Origin: JAWWPG01 sp963820035
GTDB lineage: Bacteria; Actinomycetota; Actinomycetes; Propionibacteriales; Nocardioidaceae
Reading direction: 5' to 3'
DNA length: 64,000 bases
Assembly (NCBI GenBank): GCA_963820035.1
Contig: CAWFYK010000003.1
Location: 1-64,000 of the forward strand
The position numbers were made by a program, and so were the translations under genes. The notes under the pieces were generated by a model, which made no database searches, was not told the DNA's origin, and saw only the letters and a program-made list of their open reading frames with translations. Shown here piece by piece: positions 35,395 to 44,240 of this stretch; positions within the stretch are counted from its first letter, which is position 1; every line of letters begins with the position of its first letter.

Positions 35395-36705
35395 ATGCAA
35401 TCAACATCAAGCACGCCATCAGTTGATTTCGACGTCATCGTGGTCGGTGCAGGAATCGGCGGCTGCGTCACGGCTTATCAGCTCGCCCGAGCGGGGCGCG
35501 ACGTCCTCGTCGTCGAACGCGGCACGGAGCCCGGCACCAAGAACCTGTCGGGAGGCATCCTCTACTGCCGAGTCATGGAGAGCGTTTGGCCGGACTTCGT
35601 CCACGACGCCCCCGTAGAAAGGGTCATCACACGCAATTGTCTGACCTTTCTCAACCCTGCATCGCACGTGACCATCGACTACCAGGACGAGCGGCTCGGG
35701 AACCCGGTGAACGCCGTCTCCGTTCTGCGGTCCCGGCTCGACGCCTGGCTCGGGACGCAATGCGAAGAGGTCGGCGTCACCCTCATGTCGGGGGTGCTCG
35801 TCGACTCCCTGCTGATGGAAGACAACCGCGTCGTCGGGATCCGGGCAGGGGACGACGAGCTGCGCGCACACGTGATCGTGGCAGCAGACGGCGTCAACTC
35901 CTTCCTGTGCCGGAACGCCGGGATCCGGCAGCAGGAACCGACCAACCGGCTCGCGCTCGGGGTCAAGTCCGTCATCGCGCTCCCCCGCGACGTGCTCGAA
36001 GAGCGGTTCAGGCTGACGGGCGACGAGGGTGTTGCCTACTCGGTGGTCGGAGACTGCACGGCGGGTTTGGGAGGCGGGGGGTTCCTCTATACGAACCGGG
36101 AGTCCGTGTCAGTCGGCATCGTCGTCCGCCTGGACGAGCTGCAGCGATCCGCCACGTCATCGTCGGACCTCCACGACCGCTTCTTGACCCATCCTGCCAT
36201 CGAACCCTTTCTTAGCGGTGGCGAGCACGTCGAGTACGGATCCCATCTCATCCCGGAGGGAGGACAAGCGATGGTTCACGACCTCGCCAGACCCGGCCTG
36301 GTCGTCGTCGGCGACGCTGCTGGCCTCGCCCTCAACACCGGTTTCACAGTGCGCGGGATGGACCTCGCAGCCGGCTCCGGCATCGCAGCGGCGAAGGCGA
36401 TCCAGGCCGCGCTCAGCGCTGGCGACGTCTCGCTGCCCAGCTTGGTCGGTTACGCCGCGGAGCTGGATCGTACTTTCGTCGGCCACGACATGAAGACGTT
36501 TGCGCGGGCGCCGAGGTTCCTCGAGAACCGCCGGATCTACAACGACTACGGCCAGCTCGTGGCAGATGTCTTCCACGGTATCTATGCCCTCGACACCTCA
36601 CCACGCCGGCATCTGCTGCCAACCGCCCTGCAAGCGGTGCGTCGATCACCGGTGAAGATGCGACAGCTGGCCAGCGACGCGGTTTCCGCGATGAAGGCAA
36701 TGTGA
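35395..36705 (+). CDS. fixC: FixC-like FAD-dependent ETF:quinone oxidoreductase
   Basis: 436 residues. Features are the Rossmann motif VIVVGAGIGGCVTAYQLA, GTKNLSGGILYCRVMESVWPDF typical of FixC, the mid FAD block HVIVAADGVNSFL, and the C-terminal LVVVGDAAGLALNTGFTVRGMDLA. FixC accepts electrons from the FixAB flavoprotein and passes them, with the FixX iron-sulfur protein, to the quinone pool. Its stop overlaps the fixX start by 4 bp (ATGA), so the pair is translationally coupled. There is no obvious membrane helix, consistent with peripheral membrane binding. Confidence 0.88.
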   Translation: MQSTSSTPSVDFDVIVVGAGIGGCVTAYQLARAGRDVLVVERGTEPGTKNLSGGILYCRVMESVWPDFVHDAPVERVITRNCLTFLNPASHVTIDYQDERLGNPVNAVSVLRSRLDAWLGTQCEEVGVTLMSGVLVDSLLMEDNRVVGIRAGDDELRAHVIVAADGVNSFLCRNAGIRQQEPTNRLALGVKSVIALPRDVLEERFRLTGDEGVAYSVVGDCTAGLGGGGFLYTNRESVSVGIVVRLDELQRSATSSSDLHDRFLTHPAIEPFLSGGEHVEYGSHLIPEGGQAMVHDLARPGLVVVGDAAGLALNTGFTVRGMDLAAGSGIAAAKAIQAALSAGDVSLPSLVGYAAELDRTFVGHDMKTFARAPRFLENRRIYNDYGQLVADVFHGIYALDTSPRRHLLPTALQAVRRSPVKMRQLASDAVSAMKAM

Positions 36706-36995
36706 TGCTCCACATGGATTCAGTCCCCGAACGCCTAGCCCGGAACCGATACGCATTGGATAATGGCACACCACACATCGAGGTCGACCAAGCGATCATT
36801 AAGTCGACGGGCACTGGAAAGTTGCTGGTTCGCGTGTGCCCGGCTCACGTCTATTCCGAGGCACCCGACGGATCCATCGTGGTCCAACACGCGGCGTGCC
36901 TGGAGTGCGGCGCCTGCCTCGTTGTCGCGGCGCCCGGATCCCTACGATGGCACTATCCTCGAGGCGGCTTCGGGGTGATGTTTCGCGAAGGGTGA
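36702..36995 (+). CDS. fixX: FixX-like ferredoxin
   Basis: 97 residues. Like E. coli FixX it has HIEVDQAIIKSTG, RVCPAHVYSEAPDGS, then AACLECGAC and the ending WHYPRGGFGVMFREG. The Cys in VCPAH plus the three in CLECGAC make four ligands for one [4Fe-4S] cluster. It works with FixC to carry electrons from the flavoprotein to quinone. It is the last gene of the fixAB-flavoprotein-fixCX operon and ends 17 bp before the convergent acetyltransferase gene. Confidence 0.88.
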   Translation: MMLHMDSVPERLARNRYALDNGTPHIEVDQAIIKSTGTGKLLVRVCPAHVYSEAPDGSIVVQHAACLECGACLVVAAPGSLRWHYPRGGFGVMFREG

Positions 36996-37012
36996 TGCCT
37001 GGCGGCAGCTGG

Positions 37013-37663
37013 TCACGCCCAACCAGGATCGCTCATCAAGTCACGAAGATCGTTCACCAGCCGTGCCACGTGAAACCCGTCCGCCGCGGCGTGATGCATC
37101 TGGACGGCCAAGGGCAGCAGGCTGCGGCCGTCCCGCTCGACATAGCGGCCCAGCGTGAAGATCGGCAGGAAGTGGTCCCAGCCGGATGCAATGTGCAGGT
37201 CGAAGGCGGTGAAGGATGCCCAGGGCAGGCTGGATATGTCGAACGAGTCAGCAGGTGGCTCTCCCTGCGGGAACATGCTCGTCGCATGGCGGTGCTCGGC
37301 CAGCAGCTCGCCCATCCGTGAGCTGAAGGTCGCGAAGTCCCGCTCGAACGGAGTCCAGACGGACGCGAAGGTCTCCCGAGCAGGGTTGAACACCGTGAAC
37401 GAGGGATGCAGCACAGGCCACGTCGCGGGAGATCCCTCGGCGTCCAGGGCAAGCCGGAACTCGGCGTGGCGGTTGACGACCACCGCCAGCGCCCACACCT
37501 GCGCTGCGTAGGTCTTGCGACCCGACAGGCGAAGGGCTGACGTCAACGCCGTGACGTCGATCTCAACGGTGATGGCATACGTGCAGGGCACCGCCGTGCG
37601 GTAGTGCTCGAAGTGCTCCGCACGCGGCCACGTCGCCACGTCGATCGGTACCGGTCGGCTCAT
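37013..37663 (-). CDS. CatA-like chloramphenicol acetyltransferase family protein
   Basis: 216 residues, the normal length for type A CAT. The active-site motif is MQHHAAADGFHVARL near the C-terminus (HHxxxDG, with catalytic His), preceded by a hydrophobic strand. The N-terminus has WPRAEHFEHYR and the middle SFDISSLPWASFTAF; both are family marks. The enzyme would transfer acetyl from acetyl-CoA to a hydroxyl such as chloramphenicol C3-OH, but many chromosomal CatA homologues have other substrates and confer no resistance. It is monocistronic or cotranscribed downstream of the arginine genes. Confidence 0.82.
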   Translation of the reverse strand: MSRPVPIDVATWPRAEHFEHYRTAVPCTYAITVEIDVTALTSALRLSGRKTYAAQVWALAVVVNRHAEFRLALDAEGSPATWPVLHPSFTVFNPARETFASVWTPFERDFATFSSRMGELLAEHRHATSMFPQGEPPADSFDISSLPWASFTAFDLHIASGWDHFLPIFTLGRYVERDGRSLLPLAVQMHHAAADGFHVARLVNDLRDLMSDPGWA

Positions 37664-37719
37664 CGCGGCATTATCGTCGAGCGGCGGCTCAGCAGCAGCG
37701 ACCTACCGCGGGGACTGAC

Positions 37720-38481
37720 TCAGTAGATAGTCGAGATCATGCAGCGGACTGATCCGCCGCCGTACGTCTCGATCGTCTCCACATCGCCGACCACGATCTC
37801 GCTCGACTTCTCGATGTCCGCCTTCTGCTCGTCGGTGAGGGCCGTGAAGGTTGAACGGGTCATGATGGTGTAGCGCTTGCCAGCTCCGCCTTCGAGCTCG
37901 ATCTCGTTGCCGGCAAAGTTGTCGATCTCGCTCTCGGAGATGTCGATGATCTGCTTGCCGGTCTCGGTGAGCTCATCGACCAGCGTCTGGCATTCGGCCG
38001 GATCGTCGACCGAAGCCAGGCACACCACCGCGAAGTTCTCTCCTACCGCCATCATCACGTTCGTGTGGTGCATCGCGACCCGCTTGCCGTGGTAGCTCTG
38101 GTAGCCGTGGAAGACCACGGGCCTGAAGCTGAAGTCCGAGCAGAACTGACGGAACAACCCTTCGTCAGCACGCTCAGACAGGCAGCAGTAGGCCTTCCTG
38201 TTGGCGCGGTCGAGCACCACGGCGCCGGTCCCTTCGAGGTAGCGCTTCTCCTGCTCGAATCGGGTCATGGATCTCTAACACGTCCTTGCCGAGAACTGTG
38301 ATGCCCTTGCTGCGCAGTTCCTCGACAAAACCGTCGAACTCGATCAGCGCCTTCGCCTCGACGATGTCCCGGTTCTCACCCAGGTCGTCCTGGAAGAAAG
38401 TCGTTGGCAGCCGTCTGGGTGTTGAAGGCGAACGCAATGGGGCGCACCATGACGATGGATTTGGTGATCTGCTTGGGCATG
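37720..38481 (-). pseudogene. ctlX: Citrulline-utilization hydrolase (CtlX-like), internal deletion and frameshifts
   Basis: The N-terminus from ATG 38481 reads MPKQITKSIVMVRPIAFAF and NTQTAANDF, as in CtlX (amidinotransferase superfamily). An extra C near 38395 shifts frame to FQDDLGENRDIVEAKALIEF and ELRSKGITVL. About 55 codons with PDSIFPNNWIS-type active-site residues should follow but are absent. After a second shift near 38265 the C-terminal part RFEQEKRYLEGTGAVVLDR runs to the end, with catalytic-type Cys in VRCM. CtlX converts citrulline, the product of the neighbouring ArcA, so the locus once had a second step. The C-terminal 182 codons remain open. Confidence 0.78.
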
Positions 38482-38528
38482 TTCGTTGCTCGTTTTGGCC
38501 TCTCGAAGCGTGGCTGCCCCCGTGAGGG

Positions 38529-39953
38529 TTAGCGATACTCAGGGACCGGACCAGGCCGGGCCATCTTGGTGCGCTGCACCAGGTAGACCGGGATCCCGAC
38601 GAGGAAGGCGATTCCTGCATAGATGAACGGCAGGTACTCGTCCCAGGTGGTCTTGCTTCCGGTGATCCGTGAGTAGTAGATGAACAGCACGGAGAAGGCC
38701 AGCGCGACGATGGCGACGCCCAGGTCACGGCCGAAGCGCTGCTTGTGGATGGACCGATGGTCGACGACGCGCCACTTGATCTGGGCCATCGCGGAGAAGG
38801 CGTAGGGGATGGCAGCGGTGATACCACTCATATAGACCAGGGTGTTCCACACGTTGTAACCCGACGTTCCCGCGTAGGCGAGATAGGTGAAGGCCGATGC
38901 GAGCACGGTCGATGCGATGATCCCGAAGACGGGTACGCCGGCCTTGGACAGCTTGGCGAAGACCTTGGGGAACAGCCCGTCGTTCGCGGCTGCGAGCGGC
39001 ATCTCGGCGCAGATCATCGTCCAGCCGTTCAGGGCCCCGAACCCGGAGATGACGACGAACCCGGCCATCACGTAGCCGGCCCAGGTGCCACCGAACATCG
39101 AGTTGATCGCCGTGGAGAAGGGGGCGTCGGACTTGCCGAGCCCGCCGCTTCCGACGATTCCGAAGACCGCGATGAGGGAGAGCATGTAGACGACAGCGGT
39201 TCCGATGGTGCCCCAGACGGTGGCGCGTGGCACGTTGCGGTCCGGGTTCTCGACCTTTGCGGCCGCGACGGCGGCGGTCTCGACTCCGAGGTAGGAGAAC
39301 AGGCACAAGGCCATCGCCCCGCCGATCGCACTGATGTTGGTGTCGCCACTGACGTTCCACGGCTGGAAGTTGGCCGTGCTGATGTAGAACAGGCCGATGG
39401 TCGACATGAAGACCAAGGGGATGAATTTGAGGATCGAGGTCCACAGCTGGACGGAACCCATGTTCTTGACGCCGCTGAGGTTGATCGCAGCCGGTATCCA
39501 GAGTCCAACGAGGGCTACGACGACGGACCAGGTCGTGGTCATGACGAAGCCGGTGATGAGGTTCTCCATGACGTATTGCACGTAGAACACCCAGCCGACG
39601 ACGATGGCCGCGTTGCCGGCCCACGCGGTGATCCAGTAGGACCAGGCGTTCGCGAAACCGGTCGGGTTCCCGAAAGCCACCCGAGCGTATGCATACGGCC
39701 CGCCATCAGCGGGAAGCCGACGCGACAACGCAGCGAACATGATGGCCAGCGCCAAGGCGCCGATCGTCGTGAGCCCCATCGCGAACAGGCTGATCGGGCC
39801 GTATGACGCGAGCGACCCTGGCAGGTTGAAGATCCCGACCCCGACGATGCTGCCCACGATCAGCGCGGTCGCCTGGGGGAGCTTAAGGGTTCCCGAGGTG
39901 GGCTTGGACGGCGTACTGGCGGGTGGGCTTGTTGGTTGGATGGTGTCAGTCAT
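38529..39953 (-). CDS. arcD: APC-family arginine:ornithine-type antiporter
   Basis: 474 residues, 12 predicted membrane helices. The APC signature at helix 1, LIVGSIVGVGIFNLPGSLA, has the unwound GVGIFN segment that binds the amino acid backbone. ARVAFGNPTGFANAWSYW, AWAGNAAIVVGW and SYLGVETAAVAAAKVENPDR are typical of basic amino acid/polyamine antiporters. Placed 77 bp after arcA on the same strand, it most likely brings in arginine in exchange for ornithine or citrulline. The exchange partner is inference. Confidence 0.82.
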   Translation of the reverse strand: MTDTIQPTSPPASTPSKPTSGTLKLPQATALIVGSIVGVGIFNLPGSLASYGPISLFAMGLTTIGALALAIMFAALSRRLPADGGPYAYARVAFGNPTGFANAWSYWITAWAGNAAIVVGWVFYVQYVMENLITGFVMTTTWSVVVALVGLWIPAAINLSGVKNMGSVQLWTSILKFIPLVFMSTIGLFYISTANFQPWNVSGDTNISAIGGAMALCLFSYLGVETAAVAAAKVENPDRNVPRATVWGTIGTAVVYMLSLIAVFGIVGSGGLGKSDAPFSTAINSMFGGTWAGYVMAGFVVISGFGALNGWTMICAEMPLAAANDGLFPKVFAKLSKAGVPVFGIIASTVLASAFTYLAYAGTSGYNVWNTLVYMSGITAAIPYAFSAMAQIKWRVVDHRSIHKQRFGRDLGVAIVALAFSVLFIYYSRITGSKTTWDEYLPFIYAGIAFLVGIPVYLVQRTKMARPGPVPEYR

Positions 39954-40030
39954 TCTGGGTCTCCTCAGTCGCGGAGGTTTTGTTTATAGGCGTTGGGGGC
40001 GCGGACCCGAGATCCGCGCCACCAGGATCG

Positions 40031-41290
40031 TCACTCGTCGGCGGAGCCGCGCTCCATCGGGCAGGACATGCACCGCGGGCCACCACGACCACGACCGAGC
40101 TCCTCGCCGGCGATGCCAATGATCTCGATCCCGTTCTTGCGGAGGAACGCGTTCGTGGTCTCGTTGCGCTCGTAGCCGAAGACGACACCAGGCGAGACGG
40201 TCAGGAAGTTGTTCCCGTCGTTCCACTGCTCGCGGGCCGCGCCGAGCTCGTCGATCGGAGTCCGAAGCGGTGTGACCTTCTCCTGGCCGATCGCGTCGGC
40301 GAGCGGTCCCCACAGCTCCACGTTCTCTTCGATCTTGTAAGCGCCGCTGTCATCGGCCTTCGTCAACGTGTAGGTCCTGAGGTCCTCGGGAAGCTCCGAG
40401 TAGACCGAGAACGTGTCCTTGTCGATCATCGTCATCGCGGTGTCCAGGTGCATCAGGCTGCGCGTCTTGGGCAGCTCGACGACGATCACCTTGTCGATCT
40501 GCTGGGTAGGGGCGCTGAAGTAGGCCTGGGTCAGCATGCCGATGCCCTGTGGAGTGCTGCGCTCGCCCATGCCGATCATGACGGTGCCGTTGCCGACGAT
40601 CGCGATGTCGCCGCCCTCGATCGTGGCCGGGTCGTGCGGCTCGTCGTCGTTGCCGTAGTAGAAGGTGCCGACACTGTCCTTGAACTCCGGGTGGAAGTTC
40701 CAGACCACGCGACTATGCACCGTCTCGCGTTTGCGGGCCGGCTTCGCCATCGGGTGGACCGACAGACCGGCGTAAGCGAAGGCGGTGTTGTCACGCTGGA
40801 AGAGATGGTTCGGCAGCGGTGTCAGGACGAAGTCGTCATCATCCAAGTACTCCCACCACAGGTTCGCTGTCATCGGCAGCTGTAGGTCCTTCTTCAGGAT
40901 GCCGCCGATCATGTAGGAGGCGAGCTCCGCACCGCTGACGCCCTCAGCGAACTCGCGCATCGGCGCGACCAGCTGTGGCCCGACGGCCCGGGAGCTGGCG
41001 ACCCGGTCGAGCAGGAACGCACGGGCCTCCGGGATCTCCAGCGCCTCCCCCAGCTTGTCTCGGAACAGATGGACCGTGATCCCGCGCTCTCTCAAGCCAT
41101 CGGCGAACGCGCGGTGCTCCTCACGCGCCTTCCGGGCCCACATCACATCATCGAACAACAAGCTGTCACAGTTCTGCGGCGTAAGCCGATCCAGCTCCAA
41201 CCCTGGCTCATGGACCATCACCTGCTTCAGGTGACCCACTTCGGAGTCGACGTGGAGCGGCGGACTGACAGGTCGGACGGTGACGGTCAT
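40031..41290 (-). CDS. arcA: Arginine deiminase
   Basis: 419 residues. Motifs include VDSEVGHLKQVMVHEPGLEL, the LFDDVMWARKAREEH block, the Asp/Glu and His guanidino-binding segments (NHLFQRDNTAFAY and MHLDTAMTMID), and the nucleophilic Cys in RGGPRCMSCP near the end. It hydrolyses arginine to citrulline and ammonia, first step of the arginine deiminase pathway, useful for energy and acid resistance. ATG 41290 has GGAGG upstream. A 14-residue upstream extension is possible but lacks a ribosome site. Ornithine carbamoyltransferase and carbamate kinase are not in the window. Confidence 0.93.
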   Translation of the reverse strand: MTVTVRPVSPPLHVDSEVGHLKQVMVHEPGLELDRLTPQNCDSLLFDDVMWARKAREEHRAFADGLRERGITVHLFRDKLGEALEIPEARAFLLDRVASSRAVGPQLVAPMREFAEGVSGAELASYMIGGILKKDLQLPMTANLWWEYLDDDDFVLTPLPNHLFQRDNTAFAYAGLSVHPMAKPARKRETVHSRVVWNFHPEFKDSVGTFYYGNDDEPHDPATIEGGDIAIVGNGTVMIGMGERSTPQGIGMLTQAYFSAPTQQIDKVIVVELPKTRSLMHLDTAMTMIDKDTFSVYSELPEDLRTYTLTKADDSGAYKIEENVELWGPLADAIGQEKVTPLRTPIDELGAAREQWNDGNNFLTVSPGVVFGYERNETTNAFLRKNGIEIIGIAGEELGRGRGGPRCMSCPMERGSADE

Positions 41291-41750
41291 CGGAAGCCTC
41301 CAAAGGCGCCAGCGGAAGGTCCCCCATGGCACTCATCCTTCTCCGGCAGACTCGGACGGTCACGGGCCCTTCGGCACCGTATTGTCGGCGTTAGTCACAT
41401 TTCTCGGGAGACTCATTCTTTGGTTCCTTCGTCACGCTGCCGATTCCGTTCGACCGGGGTGACCCAGGGCACCCGATCGGTCCTCGGTAGATGTCAGGCA
41501 GGACACCGGACCCGATGATTTCCACTCATGAGCGGCTGGATCGTATATGCGTGGCGTGCGCGCTTCGCCAGCTATGCTGTGAACCGAAAGTCAATCGTAT
41601 GTTTCTGACCACATCTCGAGCGCTTGTCGACAAGGCCGACACGAACTGGGACTGGTTTGTACGGCGCTGGTGATGTTCATGGTCACTGGGCTTCAGGGTG
41701 GATGATGGCAACTGCCCCTGCTCGCGCGGTCGGCATCTCGGGGCGGCAGG
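41291..41750. other. Gene-free stretch upstream of arcA
   Basis: About 460 bp between the arcA start and the TetR gene end. It should carry the arcA promoter. A small stem (GGGTG 41457-41461 with CACCC 41470-41474) is present. Short open frames exist but none has a credible ribosome site or protein-like sequence. It is somewhat lower in G+C around 41520-41680. Confidence 0.35.
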
Positions 41751-42425
41751 CTAGCCCGCGGTCGCCGTCGCCTGGTTGAGCAGGCCGTCGACGAACGCCC
41801 GTAGTCCGTCGAGATAGGTGTCCTGGGCGGCCAATATCGGCCACTGGCCGCCCAGCGCCGCCAGGGTCGGCAACTGGGAGGAGTCGACCCGCTCGAGGAA
41901 CCCGTGACCTGCCGGGGCCTCACGTCGGGCGGAACGGGCGCGGACGAGGATCTCCCCGACTGTGTAGTACCAGATGCTTCGGAAGACGCCGACCGCCTGC
42001 GCCGGCGTGCAGCCGTCCTCGACCGCTCCGGCGACAATGCTCTCGACGGTCCATAGAGCTTGATCGCCGAGGACGCCGACGAATCCGTCGACCGTGAGGA
42101 CTTCAGCCGCCCATGGCCAGGCCGCGAGCGCATCGTGCAGCCCGGTGGCCGCCATGACGATCCGCCGGCGCGGGTCGCTGGGCAGCTCGGGCTCGACGAT
42201 CCGGCCGGCATACTCGTTGATCAGGAGCAGCAGCAGATCTTCCTTGTCCCGAACGTGGTGGTAAATCGTCGTCGTCCCAATGCCCAGCTCAGCCGCCAGC
42301 CGCCGGACAGTCAGCTTCTCCCAGCCGTCGCGGTCGATGAGCTGACGGGCGGCAGCCAGGATCTCCCGACGTGAGGTGACGGGTGGCCGGCCCGCGCGGC
42401 CGTGCGTGGTCGGAGCTGGAGGCAC
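41751..42425 (-). CDS. TetR/AcrR-family repressor
   Basis: 224 residues from GTG 42425. The DNA-binding head is RREILAAARQLIDRDGWEKL followed by TVRRLAAELGIGTTTIYHHVRDKEDLL, a textbook TetR helix-turn-helix. The all-helical C-terminal ligand domain resembles the TetR_C class that ends with a long helix before GLLNQA. An ATG at 42524 in the same frame is rejected because it lies in the middle of the palindromic operator at 42513-42534. It is divergent from an MFS exporter and likely represses it and itself until a ligand binds. Confidence 0.85.
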   Translation of the reverse strand: MPPAPTTHGRAGRPPVTSRREILAAARQLIDRDGWEKLTVRRLAAELGIGTTTIYHHVRDKEDLLLLLINEYAGRIVEPELPSDPRRRIVMAATGLHDALAAWPWAAEVLTVDGFVGVLGDQALWTVESIVAGAVEDGCTPAQAVGVFRSIWYYTVGEILVRARSARREAPAGHGFLERVDSSQLPTLAALGGQWPILAAQDTYLDGLRAFVDGLLNQATATAG

Positions 42426-42512
42426 GGTCCCATCATGGGGCCCGGTTCCCCTCCCCGGCGAGACAGGCCGGGCGTCGCCTAATTCTGTTGAGCGTCTTCG
42501 ATCTCGCTGATA

Positions 42513-42534
42513 GTTTCGGAACATGTTTCTAAAC
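42513..42534. promoter_or_regulatory. Palindromic TetR operator candidate
   Basis: A 22-bp imperfect palindrome with half-sites GTTTCGGAAC and GTTTCTAAAC around the centre AT, 18 of 22 positions symmetric. It sits between the divergent repressor and MFS gene in an A/T-richer pocket. Size and position fit binding by a TetR dimer. Confidence 0.65.
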
Positions 42535-42641
42535 TACCCGATGGCGGACTGTTCGGCGAGGTCCGCGACAGGATCCCGAGCCACACCGGTCGGGCAGCAG
42601 AGCGCCCAGACGATCACGTCCAGAAAGGCGAGGGATGAATC

Positions 42642-44117
42642 GTGACGAGATCCGACACAGCGACCGTCGAAGCACCACGTCGGGAGGCAGGCGTCGCTGC
42701 AACGCCTCGACCAGGTCTCATCCTTGCCGCGGTGGCCGTCGTACAGTTCTTGGTCTCCCTGGATGTCTCGATCGTGAACGTCGGTCTCCCGCAGATCGCG
42801 ATCGGCCTCGGTTTCAACGCAGTTGACCTGACCTGGGTGATCAACGCGTACGCACTCACGTTCGGCGGTTTGCTACTCCTGGGCGGCAAGGCGGCCGACC
42901 GCTACGGCCGCAAACCGGTCCTGCTGTTCGGTCTGAGTGTGTTCGCGCTCGGCTCACTGGCCGGTGGGCTGGCCCAGGCACCGGCTCAACTGGTCGCCGC
43001 TCGGGCGGTGCAGGGAATCGGCGCCGCGACGCTCGCACCGTCGGCGTTGTCCTTGTTGACCGCGACGTTTCCCACCGGCCGGGCCCGGATCCGCGCTTTC
43101 GGCGTCTGGAGCGCGGTGAATGCGGCCGGCGGTGCCTTCGGAGTGTTGGTCGGCGGACTGCTGACCGAGTACGCCGGCTGGCGGTGGGTGATGTTCGTCA
43201 ACATCCCGATGGCCCTCGTCGCTCTGACCTTGGCCAGCCGGGGCATCGCCAAGGATGCACCGTCCGCGCACCCGGGCGGCAGGCCGGATCTGCTGGGGGC
43301 GTTCCTCGTCACCGGCGGCGTCACGGTGCTGGTCCTGGCGGTCGTCCGCACCGACCAGCACCCGTGGACCTCGACCGTCACCCTGACGACCCTGGCGGCC
43401 GCGGCCGCGCTGCTGACGGCGTTCGTCTACGTCGAACGGACCACTCCCCGTGACCCGATGCTCCGACTCGGACTGCTCGCCAACCGCTCAGTCTTCGGGG
43501 CTAACGCCTTCAACCTGCTGGCCGGCGCGGCCCTGGCCTCCTCGTTCTATTTCATGTCCCTCTACCTACAGCGAGTACTCGACACCGGACCTGCCGTGAC
43601 CGGGACCATGTTCCTGCCCTTCGGGCTCGGCCTCGTCGTCGGCTCGACGCTCGCCGTCAAGCTGGGCTACCGCATCGCGCCGCGCACCCTGGTGATCAGC
43701 GGTGGACTGCTCACAGCCATCGGATTCGGCTGGTACGGGCTCGTCATGAGCCCCGGCGCCACCTTCATGTACGACGTGCTGGGCCCCTCGGTCGTGGCCA
43801 GCATCGGCTTCGGTCTGTGCCTCGGACCGCTCGTCTCAACCGCGACTGCCGGCGTCGCGGCCGACGAGGTCGGCACCGCATCGGCGCTCCTCAACAGCTC
43901 TCGACAGATCGGCGCCTCGCTCGGCCTCGCGGTGCTCGGCACGGTCGCCTCCCGCCATACCGGACATGCGATGACCGCGAGCGCACTCAACGACGGATAC
44001 GCATTGGGTCTGACTCTCGACGCGACCGTCCTGCTGGCCGCCGTGCTCATCGCCCTTGCCGTGCTGCGCAAACCAGACTCCGCACTTGCCAGCCGCACGG
44101 CCCAGGTCCGGCCTTGA
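42642..44117 (+). CDS. MFS drug exporter (DHA2/EmrB-QacA type)
   Basis: 491 residues with 14 predicted helices. The helix 1 motif FLVSLDVSIVNVGLPQIA and motif A between helices 2 and 3, GGKAADRYGRKPVL, are DHA2 hallmarks; motif C is GAFGVLVGGLL. It pumps out a hydrophobic or cationic compound using the proton gradient. The GTG start at 42642 has AGGCGAGGG upstream. It is divergent from the TetR repressor and followed by an FAD oxidoreductase gene 123 bp away, so the operon may both modify and export the inducing compound. Confidence 0.9.
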   Translation: MTRSDTATVEAPRREAGVAATPRPGLILAAVAVVQFLVSLDVSIVNVGLPQIAIGLGFNAVDLTWVINAYALTFGGLLLLGGKAADRYGRKPVLLFGLSVFALGSLAGGLAQAPAQLVAARAVQGIGAATLAPSALSLLTATFPTGRARIRAFGVWSAVNAAGGAFGVLVGGLLTEYAGWRWVMFVNIPMALVALTLASRGIAKDAPSAHPGGRPDLLGAFLVTGGVTVLVLAVVRTDQHPWTSTVTLTTLAAAAALLTAFVYVERTTPRDPMLRLGLLANRSVFGANAFNLLAGAALASSFYFMSLYLQRVLDTGPAVTGTMFLPFGLGLVVGSTLAVKLGYRIAPRTLVISGGLLTAIGFGWYGLVMSPGATFMYDVLGPSVVASIGFGLCLGPLVSTATAGVAADEVGTASALLNSSRQIGASLGLAVLGTVASRHTGHAMTASALNDGYALGLTLDATVLLAAVLIALAVLRKPDSALASRTAQVRP

Positions 44118-44240
44118 ACCAGAGGTCGGGCACCGCCCGTTTCACGAAACCCCGCGCTGTCTCGTCGAGAAGGTGCAGCCGCCCGTGGTCACCGCCCGGC
44201 CGGTTCGCACATCCAACAGCACCCACAAGGAAGGAACATC

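Noticed and set aside
38745..39806. A 353-codon + strand open frame
   Set aside because: Antisense to the amino acid antiporter, rich in Asp/Gly/His/Arg as expected of reverse-read membrane helices.
41457..41474. GGGTG/CACCC hairpin upstream of arcA
   Set aside because: A 5-bp stem in a high-GC region is expected by chance and it is not placed as a terminator.
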